Part shown: in pieces, positions 41,669 through 52,105 of the stretch | How positions within the stretch are numbered: the stretch's first letter is position 1 | Layout: each line of letters starts with the position of its first letter | Source of the DNA: Candidatus Didemnitutus sp. | Lineage (GTDB): Bacteria > Verrucomicrobiota > Verrucomicrobiia > Opitutales > Opitutaceae | Direction: 5' to 3' | Length of the DNA stretch: 64,000 bases | Assembly: GCA_019634575.1 (NCBI GenBank) | Contig: JAHCAY010000001.1 | Span: 496,001 to 560,000, forward strand | Translations under genes and position numbers: made by a program | The notes under the pieces: generated by a model | The model's database searches: none | What the model saw: only the letters and a program-made list of their open reading frames with translations | Told to the model about the DNA's origin: nothing

Positions 41669-42330
41669 GCCCGCGCGGCCCCATTTCCAGCCTCCTCGGT
41701 GTCGTCCTGCTCGGCCTCGCGCTCGTGCCCGCGCAAGCGAAGCTCACTTGGACGCAGACCGAGATCTCGAGTGCGACCAAACCGCTGCAAAAAACGCTCT
41801 CCGTCTCCTTCGGTTTCAAAAACACCGGCACCCAGCCCGTCACCATTCGCGACGTCTCGGTCAGCTGCGACTGCATGTCGGCCGCGGCGGACAAGACCGT
41901 CTACCAACCGGGAGAAAGCGGGACGATCAACGCGCACTTCACCGTGGGCGATCGCATCGGCTCCTACGAACGCGGCGTGACGGTCGTCACGGACGACGGC
42001 GCGAAATCACAACACCTGAGAGTGCACATCGAGGTCCCCGAATTGGCCGCCGTCCAACCGCGCATCCTCGACTGGAATTCCGGCGCGCGCGCGGAGGAGA
42101 AGCCGGTCGAGATCACCGTGGCGCCGGGAATCCAAATCAACTTCACCGAGCTGTTCGTCTCCGCACCGTCGTTCTCCGCACGCTTCGAGACCCTCGAAGC
42201 CGGCCGCCGCTATCGCTTGTTCGTCAAGCCGCTGGCGACTACCGAAGCGGCCAGCGCGGCGATCCGTTTCAAAGGCAAGGCTGAGTCCGGCGACGACGTG
42301 GTCGTCAGTGCCTACGCGAACGTCAACTGA
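41665..42330 (+). CDS. Secreted DUF1573-domain protein
   Basis: 221 residues with a signal peptide (LLGVVLLGLALVPAQA). The mature protein begins with the DUF1573 pattern: SVSFGFKNTGTQPVTI, then SVSCDCMSAAADKTVYQPGE, with the conserved CDC pair, and GTINAHFTVGDRIGSYERGV. This domain is an immunoglobulin-like fold found in periplasmic or surface proteins of Bacteroidota, Planctomycetota and Verrucomicrobiota; function unknown. Its start codon overlaps the HPt stop (ATGA). Confidence 0.85.
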   Translation: MSPRGPISSLLGVVLLGLALVPAQAKLTWTQTEISSATKPLQKTLSVSFGFKNTGTQPVTIRDVSVSCDCMSAAADKTVYQPGESGTINAHFTVGDRIGSYERGVTVVTDDGAKSQHLRVHIEVPELAAVQPRILDWNSGARAEEKPVEITVAPGIQINFTELFVSAPSFSARFETLEAGRRYRLFVKPLATTEAASAAIRFKGKAESGDDVVVSAYANVN

Positions 42331-42375
42331 CGGATCGCGCCGCGCCGCCAGCGTCGGAAGGCGCGTCAGTCGCGC

Positions 42376-43377
42376 TCAACCGGTTTTGAAATACCCGCGC
42401 TGCTTCTCGCTGATCGGCAGCTCCGATTTTTCCATCACCGCGAGCAAATCCTCCCAAGCGTCGCGCTTGATCTTCAACGCCGCTTCGGAGCGCAGTCCTT
42501 CCTGCCGCAGCAAATAAGACGGGTGATACGTGGCGCGCAGCGGGATGCCGTTGTAGGAATGCCACGAGCCGCGCGCTGCGCCCATCGTCTTGAAACGATC
42601 CGCGCCGAGCAGTCCGTCGACGGCGGTTTTGCCGAGCGCGACGAGCACCCGCGGCTGGATGATCTCGATCTGCGCGCGAATGAACGGCAGGCAATACGCC
42701 ATCTCGTCCAGGGTCGGCGGACGGTTGCCCGTCTGAAAACCGTCTGCCGAACGCGCGCCCATCTCTGGCCGCCAATTGAGGATATTGCCGATGTAGACTT
42801 GCGCGCGCTCGAGCCCCATCGCCTTGATCATGCGATTGAGCAACTGTCCGGCGCGCCCGACAAACGGCTCGCCTTGCTCTTCCTCGTCCGCGCCCGGCGC
42901 CTCGCCGATGAACATCACGGACGCATCGAGATTGCCGACACCGAAGACCACTTGCTTGCCCGCGTAGACCCGCGCCTTGCAGGTCGCATCGTTCAGCACG
43001 ATCTCGCGCAGCGCGTTCCAGCGCTCCTGTTTCGTGCCGCTCGGCAAACTCAGCGGCAGCGGCGTGCCGAGGCTTGGCGCGGCATGGGCCGGCACCACGC
43101 GCGGCGGCGGCGGAGCGAACGCGGTCGATGCGAAACTCGGCGCCGGTTCGGCGACGGAGCTTTCGCGGGACCGCGCCGACGGAGCCTCGTGTTGCACGGC
43201 GGCTTCCCGCGGTGCGGTGGACGCGGCTGGAGCGCCAGCGAGCTCGGCGCGCGCGACCTCGATGGCGCGCCGCAACTCCGCGAGGCTCTCCTCGTTCACC
43301 ACGACAGTGCGGCTGCCCTCGCCTTTCAGGCGACGGAGCTCGTCGGTGAGACAGAGAAGATGTTCGCGGACGTTCAT
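42376..43377 (-). CDS. Family-4-like uracil-DNA glycosylase with reduced cysteine set
   Basis: 333 residues. The C-terminal UDG domain (about 120-333) has the active-site loop [20 protein letters not shown] with [11 protein letters not shown], and the late motif YHPSYLLR, as in family 4 enzymes that excise uracil from DNA. The N-terminus has a helix and an Ala/Pro-rich linker (about 45-110). Family 4 normally ligates a 4Fe-4S cluster with four cysteines (CxxC, KCRPP, and one before the LPFL-like helix). Here I find only Cys133 and Cys229; the KCRPP position reads NWRPE. The cluster is therefore probably absent or altered. It overlaps ribE by 4 bases. Confidence 0.85.
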   Translation of the reverse strand: MNVREHLLCLTDELRRLKGEGSRTVVVNEESLAELRRAIEVARAELAGAPAASTAPREAAVQHEAPSARSRESSVAEPAPSFASTAFAPPPPRVVPAHAAPSLGTPLPLSLPSGTKQERWNALREIVLNDATCKARVYAGKQVVFGVGNLDASVMFIGEAPGADEEEQGEPFVGRAGQLLNRMIKAMGLERAQVYIGNILNWRPEMGARSADGFQTGNRPPTLDEMAYCLPFIRAQIEIIQPRVLVALGKTAVDGLLGADRFKTMGAARGSWHSYNGIPLRATYHPSYLLRQEGLRSEAALKIKRDAWEDLLAVMEKSELPISEKQRGYFKTG

Positions 43378-43979
43378 GAGTGTGCGGGCAGACGTGCGGC
43401 GATGAGCTTCTCGACGTATTTGCCGAGCAGATCGAACTCGAGATTCACGCCGCTGCCCGTGCGCTTTTCGCGCAGATTGGTCACCGCCAGCGTGTGCGGG
43501 ATGAGCCAGACGGCGAGTGCGTCGCCATCGACTTCGGCGACTGTGAGCGAGATGCCGTCGATCGCGATGCTGCCCTTGTGAATCAGATAACGGCCGCTGC
43601 CCGCGGGGCCGCGGACCTTCAGGTAATGGTCGGCGCCACGCTGCTCGAAAACCTCCACGCGCCCGAGCGTGTCGACGTGGCCGCTGACGAAATGTCCACC
43701 CATGCGACTGTTCGGCAGCATGCTGCGCTCGAGATTCACGAGCGAGCCGGGTTTCAGTTCGGAGAAACTCGTCAGGCGCACCGTCTCTTCCAGCAGATCG
43801 AACCAGAGATTGGCCGCGTCGTGCTTCACCACGGTGAGGCAGCAACCGTTCACGGCGATACTGTCGCCGAGTTTCACGTCCGTGGCAACGAGCTGCGCGG
43901 AAAGGTGGAGCGACCACGCTTTCGCGCCGCGGGTGAACGAGACGACCTGGCCTGTTTCTTCGACGATTCCGGTGAACAT
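43374..43979 (-). CDS. ribE: Riboflavin synthase alpha chain
   Basis: 201 residues. It dismutates 6,7-dimethyl-8-ribityllumazine to riboflavin. The two tandem lumazine-binding barrels are visible: MFTGIVEETGQVVSFT and LGDSIAVNGCCLTVVKHD in the first, and MGGHFVSGHVDTLGRVEVFE with IDGISLTVAEVDGDALAVWL in the second. No other rib gene is next to it. It lies 1 base after the HtrA-like paralogue and overlaps the glycosylase gene by 4 bases. Confidence 0.95.
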   Translation of the reverse strand: MFTGIVEETGQVVSFTRGAKAWSLHLSAQLVATDVKLGDSIAVNGCCLTVVKHDAANLWFDLLEETVRLTSFSELKPGSLVNLERSMLPNSRMGGHFVSGHVDTLGRVEVFEQRGADHYLKVRGPAGSGRYLIHKGSIAIDGISLTVAEVDGDALAVWLIPHTLAVTNLREKRTGSGVNLEFDLLGKYVEKLIAARLPAHS

Positions 43980-43980
43980 C

Positions 43981-45366
43981 TTAGTTGAGCTTTACGCGGA
44001 GCACTTGCGTCTCTCCGCCGCGCCGCGTGAGCAACACGAATTCCGCCCGCGCTTTGTCATTCTCGACCGCCGCGAGTTTGTCGACCGCTTCGGCGTAGCT
44101 GTGCACCTCGACGCCGTCGATCTCGCGAATCCAGTCGTCGGGTCGCAGGCCGGCGTTCGCAACAGGACTGTTCGGACGAACGAAATTCACGACCGCGCCC
44201 CCCATCTCCGCGGTCTTCGCGCGCTGGGCTACGAGATCGGCGGTGAGGAACTCGCGCGCCGTGAAACCGAGCCGCTCGAAGTAGCGCCGCTCGGCCTCGC
44301 GCACCATCTTCGGCTCTTCGCCGAGCGTGACGGCGAGCTCCTTGCGCTCGCTGCCGCGGAGCACCGTGAGTTTCATGACGTCGCCGGCTTTGCGCTTGAG
44401 CACCTCCTGGCCGAAATAACCGACGATGCTCCGGTCCGGACGCAGCCGCGGCAGCATCTTGCCGTCGATCGCGAGCAGGATGTCGCGATCCTGGAGGCCC
44501 GCCTGTGCGGCGGGGCTGCCCTCGAGAATGTCGCTGACCACGAGCGCGGACTGGCGCTCGAGCTTGAGCAGTTTCGCGACGTCGGGGTCGACGGGCTGCA
44601 AGCCATAGATGCCGATCGACGTCACCGGGCGACCGGTGATCGACGTCGGCACGCGATTGAGGAACGGCAGAAATTCATCCGCGAGCAGCACGACGCTGCT
44701 CTCGTCCGCGTTCACGAGCATCACCGGAGTGCCGTGCTGCGTGCGCGAAAACAGCAGGTAGTTTTGCCCAAAAGAACTCAGCGTCAGACCGACAAGCCGG
44801 CCCTCGACGTCGAACACCGGCAAGCCCGGCGCACCCAAATCCTGTCCCGTGAGAGCAGTCTTGTTCGGCAGCGTCGTGAGCATCGCGACGCGCGAGCTGA
44901 GCGCGTAGGGCTTGAAGTCCTCGTCCTTGCCGCGCAGGCCGAGGCCCCAGAGTTCGGTGCCGAGCGGCGGCTCGGGCGCCTTGGCGAACGATGTGATCGG
45001 CTTCAGCTTCGCGACGAGGCCGTCCGTCGCGCGCACGAAGTGAAACCCGGTGAGCTCGTCCTGGCCGAGGTAAGTCGCGGGCGTCGATTCGTCCTGCTCG
45101 GGCAGGTAGACTTTGAAGTCCTTGAGCTGGTCGACTGCCAGACCGCCCGGGATGTTGGCGCCGGGAATGATGATCGTGCCCTTGTCGTCGATGACCGTGC
45201 CAGCGATCGTGACTTGGCGGCGCTCGATCTCGGTTTGGATCGTGAACTCGACGGCGACGATCGACTTCAACCGCTCCGGCAGGAGCGAGGCGAGATCGGC
45301 GCCGAGGGCGTGCAGCGTGAGGAGGGAAACAACAAGAGCCGCAGCGACGCGGCGGGCGGTGATCAT
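43981..45366 (-). CDS. HtrA-like PDZ protein with degenerate protease domain
   Basis: 461 residues with a signal peptide (AAALVVSLLTLHALGA). The trypsin-like part (about 25-240) follows the HtrA plan but lacks the triad: the His position region reads DDKGTIIIPGANIPGG, and the Ser region reads TGQDLGAPGLPVFDVEGRLV instead of GNSGGP. Two PDZ domains follow (SALVVSDILEGSPAAQAGLQ; VVNFVRPNSPVANAGLRPDD). It should bind peptides or partners without cleaving them. It overlaps the active HtrA gene by 4 bases (ATGA), so the two are made together. Confidence 0.8.
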   Translation of the reverse strand: MITARRVAAALVVSLLTLHALGADLASLLPERLKSIVAVEFTIQTEIERRQVTIAGTVIDDKGTIIIPGANIPGGLAVDQLKDFKVYLPEQDESTPATYLGQDELTGFHFVRATDGLVAKLKPITSFAKAPEPPLGTELWGLGLRGKDEDFKPYALSSRVAMLTTLPNKTALTGQDLGAPGLPVFDVEGRLVGLTLSSFGQNYLLFSRTQHGTPVMLVNADESSVVLLADEFLPFLNRVPTSITGRPVTSIGIYGLQPVDPDVAKLLKLERQSALVVSDILEGSPAAQAGLQDRDILLAIDGKMLPRLRPDRSIVGYFGQEVLKRKAGDVMKLTVLRGSERKELAVTLGEEPKMVREAERRYFERLGFTAREFLTADLVAQRAKTAEMGGAVVNFVRPNSPVANAGLRPDDWIREIDGVEVHSYAEAVDKLAAVENDKARAEFVLLTRRGGETQVLRVKLN

Positions 45367-46712
45367 GGTTTGAAAACGTAGAGCGCGATGCGGCGGTTGC
45401 GCTGGGCCTCGACGAGCACGGGCTCCGGCTTCGCTTCGTAGGCGGCGTGGAGTTCCTTCATGCGCGCGAGGTCGTTGATCGTTTCTCCGCCGACCTTGGT
45501 GATGATGTCGCCGCGCGCGATGCCGGACTGCGCGGCCGGATAGCCGGGCTGCACGCCGATGACGAGCACGCCGCTGGCATCGGGCAGCTGGTTCTCGCGC
45601 GCGTAGGCGCGGGAGACTTTTCGCACGCTGAGGCCCCATTTCTCGAACGCCCATTCCTCGCCGACGCGGCTCTCGAGTTTTTCCGTGGTCGCGGTGAGAT
45701 CGAGCGTCTGCGCACCGCGTTTGACGGTGAGCTTCACGGCGACGCCGACCGGCAGATTCGCGATCATGTTTTGGATCGGAGGGAGTTGCTCAGGAAAGCG
45801 GCCGTCGAGTTTCTGGCCGTTGAGCGCAAGGATGATGTCGCTCGGGCGCACGCCGGCGCGCGCGGCGGGCGAGCCGGGATCGACGCTGTCGACGAGCAAG
45901 CCGGTGTTGGCGGCGAGCGAGTAGAAGCGCTCGAGGTCCTGCAACTCGCGCGGGCGGATGCCGAGATAGCTGCGCGTGATGCTGCCGTTTTTCACGAGGC
46001 CTTCGGCGACGCGCTGCGCGACGGCCGACGGGATGGCGAAGCCGAGATTGTCGGCGCCCATGTAGGTGCGCGAGTTGATACCGACGACCTTGCCATCTTC
46101 GGTGACGAGCGGGCCGCCACTGTTGCCGGGATTGATGGCGGCGTCGGTTTGCAACCAGGTGTTGAACGAACCGGTCTCGTAACCGCGCACGGCACGCGAG
46201 TCTTCGAAGTAGCGACGGTTGTTGGAAATGATGCCGCGTGTGACGGTGCGGGTGAGACCGTGCGGCGTGCCGACGGCGTAGACGGTCTGACCGGGAAACA
46301 GGTCGTCGCTGTCGCCGAAATCGGCGTGCGCAAAGGTGAGTTTGCGCGCCTTCACCTCTTGCATGTTCAGTCGGATGACCGCGAGGTCGGTCCAGTGATC
46401 CCAGCCGACGAGCCTGGCGCCGACACGCTCGAGGCTCGCGAGCGTGACGGAAATTTCGACCGCTTGCGGGCTGGCGACGTGAGCGTTGGTGAGGATGAGT
46501 CCGTCCGCGGAAATGATGACACCCGAACCGATACCGCGCTCGGTGCGTTTGGTGCCCTCGTCGAAGGTCGTCTCGGTCACGTCGATGCGCACGACCGCAT
46601 CGAGCAAACGCGTGAAGCCGCGACTGACGCCGCCGGCCGCCGCGAGCGAGTTGGCGGCGAACAAAAACCCGGCCGCGAGAACGACCGGGAGGATGATTGA
46701 CGGTAATGGTGA

Positions 46713-46721
<9 letters not shown>
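45363..46721 (-). CDS. HtrA/DegP family serine protease
   Basis: 452 residues from GTG 46721. A signal peptide or anchor ([20 protein letters not shown]) leads to a trypsin-like domain with intact triad: His81 in [11 protein letters not shown], Asp112 in [10 protein letters not shown], and Ser201 in [20 protein letters not shown]. Two PDZ domains follow ([40 protein letters not shown]). It degrades or holds misfolded envelope proteins. The codon choice is constrained: the divergent leuS starts at 46713, so the two 5' ends overlap by about 9 bases. A longer frame to 46787 would overlap leuS far more. Confidence 0.9.
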
Positions 46722-49310
<2,589 letters not shown>

Positions 49311-49349
49311 AGTCTTAGGTGGATAAAAAGTTCGGTTTAAAGCTTGATG

Positions 49350-49365
49350 TAGGGGTATTCCCCTA
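49350..49365 (+). promoter_or_regulatory. Palindrome TAGGGG-TATT-CCCCTA upstream of the polysaccharide operon
   Basis: Perfect 6-base arms with a 4-base spacer, 40 bases after leuS and 50 bases before the FecR-domain gene. It could fold as a hairpin, but the following TTTAG is a poor T tract. A regulator-binding dyad, for instance for a NarL/LuxR-type response regulator, is at least as likely. The assignment is inference. Confidence 0.4.
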
Positions 49366-49381
49366 TTTAGCTCGCGACGAC

Positions 49382-49399
49382 TGGGGCAAATTTGCCCCA
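49382..49399 (+). promoter_or_regulatory. 18-base perfect palindrome upstream of the polysaccharide operon
   Basis: TGGGGCAAATTTGCCCCA is a perfect uninterrupted palindrome ending 15 bases before the ATG of the FecR-domain gene. Its position over the likely leader suggests an operator. It is not followed by T residues. It contains a TGG...TTGC pattern but the GG-GC spacing is one base short for a sigma-54 promoter. Confidence 0.45.
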
Positions 49400-49414
49400 T
49401 CGAACCTCTCCGCC

Positions 49415-50323
49415 ATGAAAACTCTTCTTCGCCTCCTCGCCGCATCGCTCGCGCTCGCCGTGGTCGCGGCGCCGTCCGCGTTCGCTCAACGCCAGCTCGG
49501 CAAGAAAAAGGGTCCCACCAGCAAGCTGTTCCTCGCCGAATCGGTCGGCGAAGGCAACATCACCACCGAAGGCAAATCGCACACCGCCAAGCAAGCCACC
49601 GCCTTCGACGCGCCCGGCACGGTCATCGAAACCGGCAAGGACTCGCACCAGGCGTTCGTGTATTCGAACGGCACCGCCATGCTCGTCGACGAGAACACCC
49701 GCGTGGAAGTCGATCGCTTCGTCCAGGAACCCTTCCGACCCGACCGCGAGAAATCGACCGAGACGGAGCCCTCCATTTCCCAGAGCGACGTCTTCGTCTC
49801 GCGCGGCCAGGTCAACATTTGCACGAGCCAGATGGTTTCCGGTTCGACGATGAACTATTCCACGCCCAACGCGTCGGTGAATATCCGCGGCGGCAAGATG
49901 GCCGTCTCCACCAACGGCACGGAGTCCACGATCTACCTGCTCGACGGCGACGTCACCGTCCGCACCGGCGGCAGGGACACCGGCGGCACCCTGCTCCGTC
50001 CCGGCGAGAAGGCGACGATCCGCCCCGGCCCGCCCGGCCGGCCGCCCATCGTCACCGTCGCCCCCATCGAATCGAATCTCCTGCCGGCCCTCGACGACAA
50101 GGTCGGCGCCGCCTGCGCCGCGAAGAAAACCGTGTCGTTCGAGACGATCGAGAAAAAGTCCGAGTTCGGCGCCGAGGGCGAAAAGCAGCAGGATCTGCCC
50201 CCGGGATCGCCCCAGCCTCCGCCCGAAGAGCCCACGCAGGAAATCGTCGTGACACCCACGACCCCCGCGGAGCTCCCCACCAACATCACCGTCAGCCCGG
50301 CCGCGCTCCCCGGCGGACAATAA
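49415..50323 (+). CDS. Secreted FecR-domain protein
   Basis: 302 residues with a signal peptide (LLAASLALAVVAAPSAFAQ). The FecR-type domain (about 40-230) includes VIETGKDSHQAFVYSNGTAM, the LVDENTRVEVDRF strand and VNIRGGKMAVSTNGTESTIY with LLDGDVTVRTGG. A proline/glutamate-rich C-terminal tail ends PAALPGGQ. Here the domain is not linked to a sigma factor or TonB receptor. It heads a four-gene exopolysaccharide export operon, so a periplasmic structural or sensing role in that system is more likely. Two palindromes precede it. Confidence 0.85.
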   Translation: MKTLLRLLAASLALAVVAAPSAFAQRQLGKKKGPTSKLFLAESVGEGNITTEGKSHTAKQATAFDAPGTVIETGKDSHQAFVYSNGTAMLVDENTRVEVDRFVQEPFRPDREKSTETEPSISQSDVFVSRGQVNICTSQMVSGSTMNYSTPNASVNIRGGKMAVSTNGTESTIYLLDGDVTVRTGGRDTGGTLLRPGEKATIRPGPPGRPPIVTVAPIESNLLPALDDKVGAACAAKKTVSFETIEKKSEFGAEGEKQQDLPPGSPQPPPEEPTQEIVVTPTTPAELPTNITVSPAALPGGQ

Positions 50324-50338
50324 AAGCCCATTCTCCCC

Positions 50339-51469
50339 GTGCCGCCTCGTTCGTCGCTGAAACTCGCCCTCGCCTTGTGCGCCGCCCTGCTGTGGGCCCC
50401 GCAGAGTGCGTTCGCCTTGCTGAATATCGACGGCACACGCAACCAGGTCTTCGTCTTCGGCAAGCTGACGATCGGCTACGACTCGAATATCTTCTCCGCC
50501 GCCGGTGGCAGCGGCGACACCCTCTACAGCGCCCAAGCCGGCCTCGAACTGAAGCGACGCGCCGGCATCATCTCGGTCAACGCCCGCGCCGTGATCGACC
50601 GTCAGGAATTCCAGAAGAACAAAACCCAGTCAGCCTGGAATCCCACGTTCTATCTCGAACTCAACAAGACCACCGGCCGCACCACCGGCGCGTTCACCGT
50701 GAACGCCTATCGCTCCTCGCGCGCCGACAGCGCCGTCAACCTGCGCACGCAGACTTGGAACTTCCCGCTCGGTCTGAACGTGAAGTATCCCGTCAACGAC
50801 AACTTCTACATCACGTCCACCAGCGGCTACCTCCGCCGCAGCTATACGGACAACACGACGCTCCTCAATTACACCGACTACAGCGAAGGCATCGACCTGC
50901 TCTACGTCTACACCAGCAAGACCGACCTCTCCCTCTCCTACCGCATCCGCGTCGGCAACACCACGCTCGACACGTCGACCGACCAATCCCTCATGATCGG
51001 CTTGGTCAATCAGATCATCCCGAAGATCAACGGCTCCCTCCGCGCCGGCGTCCAGCGCCGCTCCATCGACTCCACCGGCGACACCTTCACGCAGTGGACG
51101 CTCTCCGCCGATCTGGGCTGGGCCGTCACCCGCAAATTCAACCTCCAAGCCATCGCGGCACGCGATTTCAGCACGACCGCCGTCGGCGGCTCCGTCGACA
51201 CGCTCTCCGCCCAGCTGCGCGCCGCCTACGACTTCAACCGCAAATACCAGGCCAACGGCGGCCTCGGCTACGGCCGCAACAAATTCCTCGACGGCACCAC
51301 GCGCGGTCGCCGCGACGACTTCTTCTCGTGGGATGTCGGCTTGAGCGCAACCTGGAGCGAGCACCTCCACGTCGGCATTTCCTACAACTATCTCCACAAC
51401 TGGTCGTCCATCAGCTTCTCGGACTTCGAGCGCACGGGCTACTCCATCGATATCTCCTCCCGCTACTGA
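50339..51469 (+). CDS. Outer-membrane beta-barrel protein of the polysaccharide operon
   Basis: 376 residues from a GTG start, with a signal peptide (LALALCAALLWAPQSAFA). The mature protein is a regular series of amphipathic strands: FGKLTIGYDSNIFSA, then AGIISVNARAVIDRQEF and LHVGISYNYLHNW, ending with an aromatic strand GYSIDISSRY. The GYDSN-IF motif near the N-terminus resembles the exopolysaccharide-associated outer-membrane barrels (outer_membrane BBP2-like) that occur beside Wza and Wzc genes. It probably forms the outer-membrane exit channel or a partner of the Wza-like protein encoded 10 bases downstream. Confidence 0.78.
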   Translation: MPPRSSLKLALALCAALLWAPQSAFALLNIDGTRNQVFVFGKLTIGYDSNIFSAAGGSGDTLYSAQAGLELKRRAGIISVNARAVIDRQEFQKNKTQSAWNPTFYLELNKTTGRTTGAFTVNAYRSSRADSAVNLRTQTWNFPLGLNVKYPVNDNFYITSTSGYLRRSYTDNTTLLNYTDYSEGIDLLYVYTSKTDLSLSYRIRVGNTTLDTSTDQSLMIGLVNQIIPKINGSLRAGVQRRSIDSTGDTFTQWTLSADLGWAVTRKFNLQAIAARDFSTTAVGGSVDTLSAQLRAAYDFNRKYQANGGLGYGRNKFLDGTTRGRRDDFFSWDVGLSATWSEHLHVGISYNYLHNWSSISFSDFERTGYSIDISSRY

Positions 51470-51479
51470 TCCTTTTGTC

Positions 51480-52097
51480 ATGAAACCGCTGCTGCGTTTC
51501 CTCCTCCCTCTTTTGCTCGCCGCGCTTGCCGGCCCCGTCTTTGCGCAGTCCGGCAATCCCGCCGACGCCAAGAAAGCCTACGTGCACCGCCTGCAACTCG
51601 CCGACCGCGTGCGCGTCGCCGTCTATCAGGAGGAAGATCTCACGACCCTCGCGCGCATCGACGCCCGCGGCATGGTCAATCTCCCCCTCATCCAGGAAAT
51701 CCAGATCGGCGGCCTCACCATCGTCGAGGCCCAGGAAGCGATCCAGAATGCGTTCCGCGAAGGCCGCTTTCTCCGCTCGCCGCAAGTCACCGTCAGCGTC
51801 GAGGAATACGCACCGCGCGAAGTCTCGATCTCCGGCCAGATTCGCAACCCCGGCCGCTTCCCCCTCCCCAACGAGTCCACCTACACCATCGTCGAACTCG
51901 TCACCAAGGCCGGCGGCATCACCGACATCGGCAAAGGCACCGCCGTCACCATCACGCGTTTCCTCGCCGACGGCACCAAGAAGGTCTTCACCGTGAACGT
52001 CGACGCACTGATCAAGGGAGCGAAAGACGCCAAGGCGGAGGACAACATCCTCCTGCTGCCCGGCGACAACGTCTACATCCCCGAACGACTCATCTGA
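51480..52097 (+). CDS. Wza-like polysaccharide export protein
   Basis: 205 residues. The signal peptide ends GPVFAQ with no lipobox. The poly-export domain follows (VHRLQLADRVRVAVYQEEDL, then ARIDARGMVNLPLIQEIQIG and LTIVEAQEAIQNAFREGRFL). One SLBB domain comes next (VSISGQIRNPGRFPLPNE; AGGITDIGKGTAVTITRFLA) and the protein ends LLPGDNVYIPERLI. It is shorter than E. coli Wza (379) and lacks both its lipid anchor and C-terminal amphipathic helix, so it cannot form the outer-membrane pore alone; the neighbouring barrel may supply that. Confidence 0.9.
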   Translation: MKPLLRFLLPLLLAALAGPVFAQSGNPADAKKAYVHRLQLADRVRVAVYQEEDLTTLARIDARGMVNLPLIQEIQIGGLTIVEAQEAIQNAFREGRFLRSPQVTVSVEEYAPREVSISGQIRNPGRFPLPNESTYTIVELVTKAGGITDIGKGTAVTITRFLADGTKKVFTVNVDALIKGAKDAKAEDNILLLPGDNVYIPERLI

Positions 52098-52105
52098 TTT
52101 TCCCA

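Noticed and set aside
49382..49399. Sigma-54 promoter in TGGGGCAAATTTGC
   Set aside because: The GG to GC spacing is 9, not the strict 10, and the leader to the ATG would be very short.
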